Part shown: piece by piece, positions 24,719 to 33,343 of the stretch | How the letters are laid out: every line of letters starts with the position of its first letter | How positions within the stretch are numbered: position 1 is the stretch's first letter | Assembly: GCF_001887355.1 (NCBI RefSeq) | Contig: NZ_MPIN01000002.1 | Coordinates: forward strand, 1,251,001 to 1,315,000 | Origin: Cystobacter ferrugineus | GTDB lineage: Bacteria > Myxococcota > Myxococcia > Myxococcales > Myxococcaceae | Direction of reading: 5' to 3' | DNA length: 64,000 nt | Program-made: the position numbers and the translations under genes | Notes under the pieces: generated by a model | The model's database searches: none | Seen by the model: only the letters and a program-made list of their open reading frames with translations | Told to the model about the DNA's origin: nothing

Positions 24719-25537
24719 CTAGCGGGCCTGGGGCTGGGCGTTGCCGGGCGGTCCGGACGCGGCCCGGGGCCCGGGCGCGGAGGACTTCCACGTGGCCAGT
24801 CCCCACAGGCCGAAGAGGACGAGCCCGAAGCAGCCGTACTGGGCCGGGGTGAGGCCGAAGTAGCGCGCGTCGACATAGGACAGGTCGGTGGCGCGCAGGC
24901 TGTCGAAGAAGAAGCGGCCGAAGGCGTAGAGCAGCGCGAGCAGGGGCAGGAGCTTGCCCTTCATGGCGGGGGTGTTGCGCAGGGCCCACAAGAGCCCCGT
25001 GATGGCGAAGAGGAAGGCGGCGTCGTAGAGGCCGAGGTCATGGCGGGGGCCGCCGTAGAAGCGCTCGGGGAAGTCCACCGCGAGGAAGAAGTCGGTGCGC
25101 GCGCCGGGGTGATCATGCACGGCGAAGCAGCCGAGCCGCGCCACGGCCCAGCCGGGCGCCACGGCCAGGGCGAAGGCGTCCGCGTAGTCGCGGAAGCGCA
25201 GCTTGCGCACCCGGAAGAAGACGACGGCGGCGAGGATGCCGCCGATGAGCCCTCCGAAGGAGGACAGGCCGTCCCACACCTTGAAGATCTGGAAGGGGCT
25301 CTTGGAGAGCTCCTCGGGGTGGTAGGCGAAGAGGTGGAGCAGGTGGCCGGTGACGATGCCCACGCCCACCCCCCAGGGCGCGTAGTCGAGCAGGGGGGTG
25401 GAATCGCGCCCTTCCCGCTCGGCCTGACTGGCCAGCAATCGGGCGGCGAGGAAGATGCCCATCGCCACGAAGATGCCGAAGGGCTCGATGGTGAGGGGAC
25501 CGAGCTTGAGGGGGGGAACGTACAGGTAGGGAATCAC
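24719..25537 (-). CDS. Prolipoprotein diacylglyceryl transferase (Lgt) family membrane protein, divergent
   Basis: 272 residues, about seven membrane segments. The Lgt frame is recognisable: PFGIFVAMGIFLAARLLA, WDGLSSFGGLIGGI, VARLGCFAVHDHPG, HDLGLYDAAFLFA and YAFGRFFFDSLRATD. The arginine of the ARLGCF segment and the late GRFFFDSLR arginine correspond to essential residues of E. coli Lgt. The SFHGG histidine important there is missing (SFGG here). It may be a paralogue with altered substrate or a lineage-specific active form. Myxobacteria need much Lgt activity for their many lipoproteins, so a second copy elsewhere is plausible. Confidence 0.82.
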   Translation of the reverse strand: MIPYLYVPPLKLGPLTIEPFGIFVAMGIFLAARLLASQAEREGRDSTPLLDYAPWGVGVGIVTGHLLHLFAYHPEELSKSPFQIFKVWDGLSSFGGLIGGILAAVVFFRVRKLRFRDYADAFALAVAPGWAVARLGCFAVHDHPGARTDFFLAVDFPERFYGGPRHDLGLYDAAFLFAITGLLWALRNTPAMKGKLLPLLALLYAFGRFFFDSLRATDLSYVDARYFGLTPAQYGCFGLVLFGLWGLATWKSSAPGPRAASGPPGNAQPQAR

Positions 25538-25962
25538 GAGTCTCTCCGGCGGGCGGATGCCACGTCAGCCATAGTCCGCCTTGGCCACGAGGTGGCGAAC
25601 AATGATGGCCCCCCGGGCTTTCCCGAGGGTTTTCCGGACCGGGCCCGGCAGGCGGGGGGGCCGGTGCCGCCGGAGCGTCGTTTTCCGTGCTGTCCGGGTT
25701 CGTATTACGCTCGCGGATGCGAATGTTTTCCGGTTTCGGACGTTGTGAACGTCATTCCGGGGAACGACGAGCGCGTCCCCCGGCGTCCAGAGCATGGACG
25801 GCAGGGGGGATGTCAGGGGGAGGCGGTCTAGTCACACTATGGGTTCCGGGTGTGGGGACGACGTTGTCCCACTCTGGCTCCCACCGGGCGCGGCTGGCGC
25901 CCATCCGTGGTCTGGCGTGCCCAGCCGGTGCAGTCGGTATTCAGTCAAGGAGCAGACCCACC
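25538..25962. other. Upstream region of the protease gene
   Basis: No supported gene in 425 bp. GACGTT-GTG-AACGTC at 25739-25753 is a perfect inverted repeat that could be a protein-binding site, and an AAGGAG precedes the protease start at 25963. The upstream in-frame extension of the protease lacks family homology. Confidence 0.5.
25739..25753. promoter_or_regulatory. Perfect inverted repeat, possible operator
   Basis: GACGTT-GTG-AACGTC, 6-bp arms with 3-bp spacer, about 210 bp before the protease start. The flanks (CCGG on each side) extend the symmetry loosely. Confidence 0.4.
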
Positions 25963-27378
25963 ATGAAGTCCTATCTGCTGGTGCCGAAGGAGTCGATTGA
26001 AACCCACGCCAGGCCCGGCGTGCGGGGCACGGAGCAGGGAGAGCGCGTGTTGCAGCGCACCACCGCCCTTCAGTTCATGATGAGCGGGCGGGCGCCGGAC
26101 ATGCTGCGGGACCTTGGCCTGCACTCCGCCACGCTGCCCGGACGCCTGCCCCAGGTGAACGCGCCCGCCGTCGCGAAGAAGAAGACGGCGGGCAAGCGGG
26201 GCCGCAAGTCCAACGAGGTGAGCGTCGCGGCCAGCGATGGTCCGGTGATGGAGCTGGCGTCCGCCTCGGAGGTGGGCACCTACCGCCACATGCCGCTCAT
26301 CGGCGCCACCATGGCCCACTTCGTCTCGGAGAAGGCCGAGCGCATCGCGCGCGAGGAGCTCGGGGGCGACTTCGAGTTCATCCCCGACACCGTGCACCTG
26401 ACCTTCCCGGGGCCGGTGGCCGCGGGCCAGATTGGTCCGCGCAACCGGGGCCTGTCCTCGCTCTCCAACCGCGAGTGGCCCGAGGAGAGCGGCATCGCCG
26501 CCGCCCATGCCCAGGGCATCAAGGGCGCGGGCGTGATGCTCGGCATCCTCGACACCGGCGTGGACGCGGACCATCCCGAGCACCAGGACCGCCTCATCCA
26601 GTTCCGCTACGTCTCGCTCTTTCCCAACTCGCCGCAGAACCCCGCGCGTGACGTGCGCGGCTTCGATCCGGACGGCCACGGCACCCACGTGGCCGGTATC
26701 GCCGCGGGCACCTTCCACGGCGTGGCCCCGGAGGTGGACCTCTACGTCGCCTCGGTCATCGAATCGGAGACCATCCGCACGAGCCTCGGGCGCGTGGCCG
26801 CCGGCATGGAGTGGCTGCTGCACCAGTTCTCCCGTCCGGAGAACGCCATGCGCCCCGCCGTGGTGAACATGTCCCTGGGCTTCCCGGTGCAGCCGCCGCC
26901 GGGCGTGAGCGACATGGAGTACCGCTTGAACATCCGCGCCCTGCAGACCCTGGTGCGCCGCCTGGTGGACTCCAACGTCCTGCCCGTGGTGGCCGCCGGC
27001 AATGGTGGCGCTGGCACGGCTGGCTACCCAGCGGCCTTCCCAGAGGCCCTCGCCGTGGGTGCAGTCGACTTCGCGCGTCGCGTGGCCAGTTTCTCGGCCA
27101 GCGGGGTCGTGAACCAGCGCTCTGTTCCGGATGTGATGGGTTACGGGGTGAATGTCTACTCGAGCACAGAACGAAGGTGTAACAACCAGGCGTTCTATGA
27201 ACGAATGAGCGGAACCAGCATGGCAGCCCCTTACGTCGCCGGTCTGGCGGCGCTATATCGCTGCCGATCCCCCGACTTGACGGCGCTCGAGGTCAGGGAT
27301 TTGATTCTCGCCAATGTGCTGAAGCTGCCCAAGACCGCTGAAGGACGTGCGGGTAGGGGTCTGGCGGTTTACAAGTAG
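25963..27378 (+). CDS. Subtilisin-like serine protease (S8), no signal peptide
   Basis: 471 residues from ATG 25963, with AAGGAG about 10 bp upstream. Residues 105-150 (MPLIGATMAHFVSEKAERIA ... FEFIPDTVHL) have the strand-helix-strand look of an I9-type propeptide. The catalytic domain carries Asp197 (GILDTGVDADH), His242 (GHGTHVAGI), the oxyanion Asn347 (AAGNGG) and Ser419 (SGTSMAAPYVAG). No secretion signal is visible, which suggests intracellular action or non-classical export. From about base 27000 onward the third codon positions shift abruptly from nearly all G/C to mixed, so the C-terminal quarter may derive from another source. A small gene follows 61 bp downstream. Confidence 0.9.
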   Translation: MKSYLLVPKESIETHARPGVRGTEQGERVLQRTTALQFMMSGRAPDMLRDLGLHSATLPGRLPQVNAPAVAKKKTAGKRGRKSNEVSVAASDGPVMELASASEVGTYRHMPLIGATMAHFVSEKAERIAREELGGDFEFIPDTVHLTFPGPVAAGQIGPRNRGLSSLSNREWPEESGIAAAHAQGIKGAGVMLGILDTGVDADHPEHQDRLIQFRYVSLFPNSPQNPARDVRGFDPDGHGTHVAGIAAGTFHGVAPEVDLYVASVIESETIRTSLGRVAAGMEWLLHQFSRPENAMRPAVVNMSLGFPVQPPPGVSDMEYRLNIRALQTLVRRLVDSNVLPVVAAGNGGAGTAGYPAAFPEALAVGAVDFARRVASFSASGVVNQRSVPDVMGYGVNVYSSTERRCNNQAFYERMSGTSMAAPYVAGLAALYRCRSPDLTALEVRDLILANVLKLPKTAEGRAGRGLAVYK

Positions 27379-27439
27379 AGGGATGGCGGCTACCAGGGTC
27401 GGCGCCGTGCGAGCGCCGGGCCTGGGAGGAGGAAGTCGG

Positions 27440-27841
27440 ATGAGCAGGAAGATAGCGACATCGCCGCGCCCGGCCTCCGGCCGATTTCCGAAGATTCATT
27501 CGGTCACCCCCCTGCCGGGCTCTCGCAACGAGGGAGCCGAGGGCGGGTGGATGGAAGTGCTCGTCATGGCCCGCGAGGAGATGGAGGCTGCCTGGCAGCC
27601 CTCCATTCAACGCGACCGTTCCGTCGTGCACCGCACGGCCTGCGAGCAGGGCAAGCAGTTCCGGGACTCGGTCCTGAGTTTCCTCCAGGCCAATCACCTC
27701 CTGGGTGGCGTCCGGTGGATGAGTGAACCGGGCTCCACGCCCATGGTGACGCTCTTGTGTACGCAGCGTGTGCTGGAGCAGCTCCAGGGCTCGTCCCTGT
27801 TCGAAGCTGGTCGCACCGCGAGCTGCGAGATGTATACCTGA
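27440..27841 (+). CDS. Small protein co-transcribed with the S8 protease, propeptide/inhibitor-like fold suspected
   Basis: 133 residues from ATG 27440, preceded by GGGAGGAGG at a good distance. No signal peptide. The N-terminal 40 residues are Pro/Ser/Arg-rich. The folded part shows WMEVLVMAREEMEAAW, QFRDSVLSFLQANHLLGGVR and PMVTLLCTQRVLEQLQGSSL. The last is a strand-helix-strand of the kind that ends I9 propeptides, and it resembles residues 105-140 of the adjacent protease. Spacing (61 bp) and matching mixed codon use with the protease C-terminus suggest the two were acquired together. A trans-acting inhibitor or chaperone of the protease is an inference. I recognise no named family. Confidence 0.6.
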   Translation: MSRKIATSPRPASGRFPKIHSVTPLPGSRNEGAEGGWMEVLVMAREEMEAAWQPSIQRDRSVVHRTACEQGKQFRDSVLSFLQANHLLGGVRWMSEPGSTPMVTLLCTQRVLEQLQGSSLFEAGRTASCEMYT

Positions 27842-28296
27842 GCTGAGCGCTCTCCTTTATTTGGACATCCGAGCGGGAATCTGGGTTCCCTCGTTCCCCG
27901 GTCTGTCCTTTTCCTCCGGCCCCCCCGGGGTGCTTCGTGCTGCGAAACGGGTGTGCGGCGTAGTGCCCCGTTTGTCTCGTCAGACCCGAACTTCCGAGCC
28001 TCCCATCTATTCTCGACTGGAAATGATTTACTCACTTGACTGCCATGCGGCAACCCCCTGAACGCCTGAGCAGCTTGCGATTGTGCGCGGACGTCCCAAC
28101 TTGGACCCCTTTTGTCCGCACCCATGCCCCATGGGGCAACGGCCTGCTCGCCCTCCCGGTGGAGAGGCGAGCTGGGGCTCTCCCGCTCGCTCGCTGTGGG
28201 CTGGAGCCCCGGGGCCCTGAAGGCCCCCTGCTCTCTTCAACGAACGAGTGGGCCAGAAGGGTCTGACAATCCGGAAAATCGTCCCGGAGGGCGAGC
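27842..28296. other. Intergenic region between convergent units
   Basis: 455 bp with mixed base composition. No frame has a start signal or consistent codon use, and I see no RNA gene or strong terminator. Confidence 0.5.
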
Positions 28297-29043
<747 letters not shown>

Positions 29044-29118
29044 GTGTCTGGCGCTCCAGGCCGGCGCCTCGCGTTCGCTTCCGCCGGGCACCAGCGCATG
29101 AGTGTGGATTGGGGGTTT

Positions 29119-29147
29119 TTGACAATACCGCGAGGGGGATGTTACGC
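29119..29147 (+). promoter_or_regulatory. Possible sigma70-type promoter for the tetR-KAS III-ligase operon
   Basis: TTGACA (29119-29124), 17-bp spacer, then TTACGC (29142-29147), a weak -10. The predicted start would fall only a few bases before the TetR ATG at 29158, so the call is tentative. Confidence 0.35.
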
Positions 29148-29157
29148 AAGGTGAAGG

Positions 29158-29837
<680 letters not shown>

Positions 29838-29841
<4 letters not shown>

Positions 29842-30833
29842 GATACGCCCACATCCTGGCCACGGGCCGCTACGTGCCCGAGCGGGTGCTCACCAACGCC
29901 GACGTGGAGCGCGTGCTCGGCGAGCCCGTGGACGAGTGGCTGCGGCACAACGTGGGCATCGAGCAGCGCCACGTGATGGCGGACCACGAGGTGACGTCCG
30001 ACCTGTGCGTGCACGCGGCGGAGCAGGCGATGCGGCGCGCGGGCGTGACGCCGGAGCAGGTGGATCTCCTCGTCATCGCCACCGACACGCCGGACTACCT
30101 CAGCCCGGCCACGGCCTCGGTGGTGCAGGCGAAGCTGGGCGCGCGCAACGCGGGCACCTACGATCTCAACAGCGCGTGCGCGGGCTGGGTGACGGCGCTC
30201 GACGTGGCGAGCAAGACGATCGCCGCGGACGACAGCTACCAGCGCGTGCTCGTGGTGGGCGCGTATGGGATGAGCCGGTTCGTCAACTGGAAGGACAAGC
30301 GGACCTGCACGCTCTTCGCGGACGGCGCGGGCGCGGTGGTGCTCGGCGCGGGCGACACCCCGGGCTTCCTCGGCGCGAAGCTGCTCGCGGCGGGCGAGTA
30401 CCATGACGCCCTGGGCATCTACACCGGTGGCACGTACCGGCCCGCCACCTCCGAGACGCTGGCGCTCACCCAGGGGCGGCCCGCGGTGCAGTTCCTGCGC
30501 AAGTTCCCCGCCACCTTCAACACCGATCGCTGGCCCGTCCTCCTCCAGCAACTGCTCGGGCGCGCCCGGCTGGGGCTCGACGACGTGGATGTGTTCATCT
30601 TCACCCAGCTCAACCTGCGCACCATCGAGGCCACCATGCAGGCGCTCGGGCAGCCCATGTCCAAGACGCACTGGACGATGGACAAGTGGGGCTACACCGG
30701 CTCGGCCTGCATCCCGATGACGCTGGATGACGCGGTGGAGCAGGGTAAGGTGAAGAAGGGCGACCTCGTGGCCCTGTGCGCCAGTGGGGGCGGTCTGGCC
30801 ATGGCCTCGGCGCTCTACCGCTGGACGGCCTGA
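29838..30833 (+). CDS. KAS III-like (FabH family) condensing enzyme with altered catalytic triad
   Basis: 331 residues. FabH fold throughout, with the nucleophile Cys114 in DLNSACAGWVTAL and FADGAGAVVLG. The other two positions of the triad differ. Where FabH has HQANxRI the sequence reads FTQLNLRTIE (Thr near 256), and where it has GNTSxAS it reads GYTGSACIP (Tyr near 286). Loss of His and Asn argues against decarboxylative condensation with malonyl-ACP. It suits an acyltransferase, a non-decarboxylating condensation or an unusual substrate. Coupled to tetR upstream and an acyl-CoA ligase 30 bp downstream. Confidence 0.85.
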
Positions 30834-30863
30834 GCCCCCTCGCCCTGGAGGAACGCGCGCGCC

Positions 30864-32411
30864 ATGTTCATCGGTGACTGGATGGGCCGGGGGGCCATGT
30901 ACTGGCCCGAGCACACGGCGGTGGTGGACGTGGCCCGGGGAGACGCCGGCCGCTTCACCTATCGGGACATGAACGCGCGCGCCGAGGCGCTCGCGGGCTG
31001 GCTGCGCGACGTGGCCGGTGTGTCCCGAGGGGACCGCGTGGGGATGGTGGCCCTCAATGGCGTGGAGTTCCTCGACGCCTTCTTCGCCTGCGGCAAGCTG
31101 GGCGCCATCTTCGTTCCCTTCAACTGGCGCCTGCACGCCCAGGAGCTGGCGGAGCTGGTGCGAGACACCGGGCCGCGCGTGCTCTTCTTCAGCGGCGAGT
31201 TCGGTTCGGTCATCGAGGCGGTGGGGCGGCGGGTGGGCGGCGCCCTGCTGCTCGTCCACCTGGACGGGCCGGGCGTGGAGGGCAGCCACGCGTATGCGGG
31301 GGCGCTCGCGCATGTCCCGGCCACGAAGGTGACGAACGAGGCGGTGAGCGAGGAGGACATCCTCTGTCTGCTCTTCACCGGGGGCACCACGGGCCGGTCC
31401 AAGGGCGCGCGCATCAGCCACCGGATGGTGGCGTGGAACACGCTCAACACGCTCATCCACGAGCTGCGCCCCGGGGACATCACCGTGACGCACACGCCCA
31501 TGTTCCACACGGGCGGCCTGCTCGTGTACACGCTGCCCCTGCTCACCTGTGGCGGCACGGTGGTGCTCATGCGCCGCTGGGACGCGGACGAGATGCTGCG
31601 GCTGGTGGAGCAGGAGAAGGTGACCTTCTTCTTCGCCGTGCCCACGCAATACCAGCAGATGCACGACGCGCCGCGCTTCCGCTCGGCGGACCTGTCCCAT
31701 GTGCGCTTCATGACGAGCGGCGGAGCCCCCCTGCCGGTGCCGCTGCTCCAGGCGTGGCAGGGCGTGCACCGGGTGCCCTTCAAACAGGGCTTCGGGATGA
31801 CGGAGTTCGGCCCCGGCATCTTCAGCATGGGCCCCGAGTTCGCCGTGTCCAAGGCGGGCTCCATCGGCCGGCCCAACTACTTCGTCGACGCGCGGCTGGT
31901 GGATGACGCGGGCCGGGACGTGCCCGAGGGCGCCACGGGCGAGCTGCTCCTCAAGTCGCCCGCCATGTGCTCGGGCTACTTCGAGGACGCGCGCGCCACG
32001 GCCGAGGCGATCGACACGGACGGTTGGTTCCACACGGGGGACCTCGCGCGCCGCGACGCGGACGGCTTCTACTTCATCGCCGGACGCAAGAAGGACATGT
32101 TCATCTCCGGCGGGGAGAACGTGTACCCGCTCGAGCTGGAGACGGTGCTCCACGAGCACCCCGCCGTGCATGCATGCGCGGTGGTCGGTCTGCCCGACGA
32201 GAAATGGGGCGAGGTGGGGTGGGCCTTCGTGGTGCTCGAGCCGGGCGCGCACGCCACCCCCGAGGAGCTGCTGGAATACCTGCGCGGACGGGTGGCCCGC
32301 TACAAGGTGCCCAAGCAGGTGGAGTGCGTGGCGTCCCTGCCCCTGTCGGCGGCGGGGAAGATCCTCAAGCGCGAGCTGCGTGAGCGGGCCCTCGCGGCCC
32401 AGGGCCGCTGA
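30864..32411 (+). CDS. Acyl-CoA synthetase / AMP-binding ligase
   Basis: 515 residues from ATG 30864. ANL-superfamily motifs in order: LLFTGGTTGRSKGARISHR (P-loop, about 170), GFGMTEFGPG (A5), DGWFHTGDLARRDADGFYFI (A7 Asp and hinge) and GRKKDMFISGGENVYPLELE (A8). The C-terminal lysine occurs in LPLSAAGKILKRELRE. The enzyme activates a carboxylic acid to acyl-AMP and then acyl-CoA in the cytoplasm. The neighbouring KAS III-like enzyme and SDR suggest it feeds an acyl chain to that pathway. Last gene of the operon. Confidence 0.92.
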   Translation: MFIGDWMGRGAMYWPEHTAVVDVARGDAGRFTYRDMNARAEALAGWLRDVAGVSRGDRVGMVALNGVEFLDAFFACGKLGAIFVPFNWRLHAQELAELVRDTGPRVLFFSGEFGSVIEAVGRRVGGALLLVHLDGPGVEGSHAYAGALAHVPATKVTNEAVSEEDILCLLFTGGTTGRSKGARISHRMVAWNTLNTLIHELRPGDITVTHTPMFHTGGLLVYTLPLLTCGGTVVLMRRWDADEMLRLVEQEKVTFFFAVPTQYQQMHDAPRFRSADLSHVRFMTSGGAPLPVPLLQAWQGVHRVPFKQGFGMTEFGPGIFSMGPEFAVSKAGSIGRPNYFVDARLVDDAGRDVPEGATGELLLKSPAMCSGYFEDARATAEAIDTDGWFHTGDLARRDADGFYFIAGRKKDMFISGGENVYPLELETVLHEHPAVHACAVVGLPDEKWGEVGWAFVVLEPGAHATPEELLEYLRGRVARYKVPKQVECVASLPLSAAGKILKRELRERALAAQGR

Positions 32412-32433
32412 GCACCGCCGGCGAGGTCCCATG

Positions 32434-32469
32434 AAAAAGCCCCGGTCACCCAGAGGGGGCAACCGGGGC
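32434..32469 (-). terminator. Terminator for leftward gene, copy 1 of a repeated element
   Basis: GCCCCGGT (32439-32446) and ACCGGGGC (32462-32469) form the stem. On the minus strand it is followed by TTTTT (32438-32434). It is about 140 bp past the stop of the 32607-33023 gene. Almost the same hairpin and about 40 bp of flank recur at 33286-33360. Confidence 0.7.
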
Positions 32470-32606
32470 CGTCTCGCTCGCCGCGCTCCGCGTCAGTCGG
32501 GCGAGCCGGGGTGGCGAAGAGGGGAGTGGTCGCGCGGGAAGAGCCATTCATGCGACCGTCATCCATGCCTCATGCCGCCGGATCGGCGTTGCCTGGGCGT
32601 CGCGCC

Positions 32607-33023
32607 TCAGGACTTGGGCTTCGCGGGGAGCGCTTTGTCCGCATCGCGTGAGGCCAGGGGCGTGTTCTGCTCGTTGGCCCACACGGTTCCCCTGGGGGTT
32701 TCCACCTTCACCGCGACCCCAGACTCATGGACATCGACGGGGCCCGAGACCGTCGCGTTGAAGGTCTTCAACACACGCGCGTCCTCGGTCACGCGACGGC
32801 CGGAGTGCATGAGTTCCTCCTCCGTCCACGTCTGCTGTCCCTCCTGGATGCGCGGAACCATCGCGACCGCGCGATCCGCGCGGTTGTCGTTGCCGTCCTG
32901 CCCGAGCCTGGCCTCGTCCACTTCCACGGAGATGGTGGTCGCGGCACGTCCTTGGACCGTGCCCGCGGCCTCCACGCGGATGGCCTCGGGAGCAACCAGA
33001 GGTTTGGATTCCTTTTTCGACAT
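32607..33023 (-). CDS. Small hydrophilic protein of unknown function
   Basis: 138 residues from ATG 33023, with an AAAGG about 10 bp upstream; GTG 33029 is an alternative. No signal peptide or membrane segment. Beta-rich appearance (IRVEAAGTVQGRAATTISVE, ALNATV-like segment VLKTFNATVSGPVDV, GVAVKVETPRGTVW). It has charged ends, starting MSKKESK and ending KALPAKPKS. A terminator lies downstream. An inverted repeat and a pair of direct repeats lie upstream of its start, which suggests regulated expression. I recognise no family. Confidence 0.6.
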   Translation of the reverse strand: MSKKESKPLVAPEAIRVEAAGTVQGRAATTISVEVDEARLGQDGNDNRADRAVAMVPRIQEGQQTWTEEELMHSGRRVTEDARVLKTFNATVSGPVDVHESGVAVKVETPRGTVWANEQNTPLASRDADKALPAKPKS

Positions 33024-33078
33024 GGCCACGCCTTTCGTTAGGAACGCGCGGCAAATCTAGTGACGCAGAGTGAATCGA

Positions 33079-33107
33079 CAAGGGATCGCTTGACACGGCA
33101 TCCCTTG
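33079..33107. promoter_or_regulatory. Inverted repeat upstream of the 138-aa gene
   Basis: CAAGGGAT (33079-33086) and ATCCCTTG (33100-33107), perfect 8-bp arms with a 13-bp spacer that contains TTGACA on the plus strand. Possible operator in the promoter of the leftward gene starting at 33023. Confidence 0.45.
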
Positions 33108-33131
33108 CGTGAAGCGCATCGTCACGGGGTT

Positions 33132-33172
33132 CGTGAAGGTGTCAAAGGGTTGCCCCGTGAAGGTGTCAAAGG
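33132..33172. repeat. Two 17-bp direct repeats, 24-bp period
   Basis: CGTGAAGGTGTCAAAGG occurs at 33132-33148 and again at 33156-33172. A weaker GGTGTTAAAGG is seen near 33237. Function unknown. Confidence 0.65.
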
Positions 33173-33285
33173 AGTCCGTGACGGTCCGTGACCCTCTCGA
33201 GCAGCTTCCGTGTGACGGCGGCATGACGGCGCGTGGCGGTGTTAAAGGGGTTGAAACCCGGGACCTGTCTCCCGCCATGGATGGC

Positions 33286-33319
33286 AAAAGCCCCGGCCAC
33301 CCAAGGGGGCAACCGGGGC
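33286..33319 (-). terminator. Terminator for the secreted hydrolase gene, copy 2 of the repeated element
   Basis: Stem GCCCCGG/CCGGGGC (33290-33296, 33313-33319), followed on the minus strand by TTTT (33289-33286). It lies 25 bp after the stop of 33344-35287. Confidence 0.75.
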
Positions 33320-33343
33320 CGTCTTGCTTGCCCGTGCTCCGTG

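Larger units (their letters stand above)
33024..33343. other. Intergenic region with several repeats
   Basis: Gene-free. It contains the inverted repeat at 33079-33107, the 17-bp direct repeats at 33132-33172 and a leftward terminator at 33286-33319. Confidence 0.6.

Noticed and set aside
27842..28296. tRNA or small RNA gene in the gap
   Set aside because: No cloverleaf arms or CCA-type end could be found by eye. A covariance-model search would be needed to exclude a small RNA.
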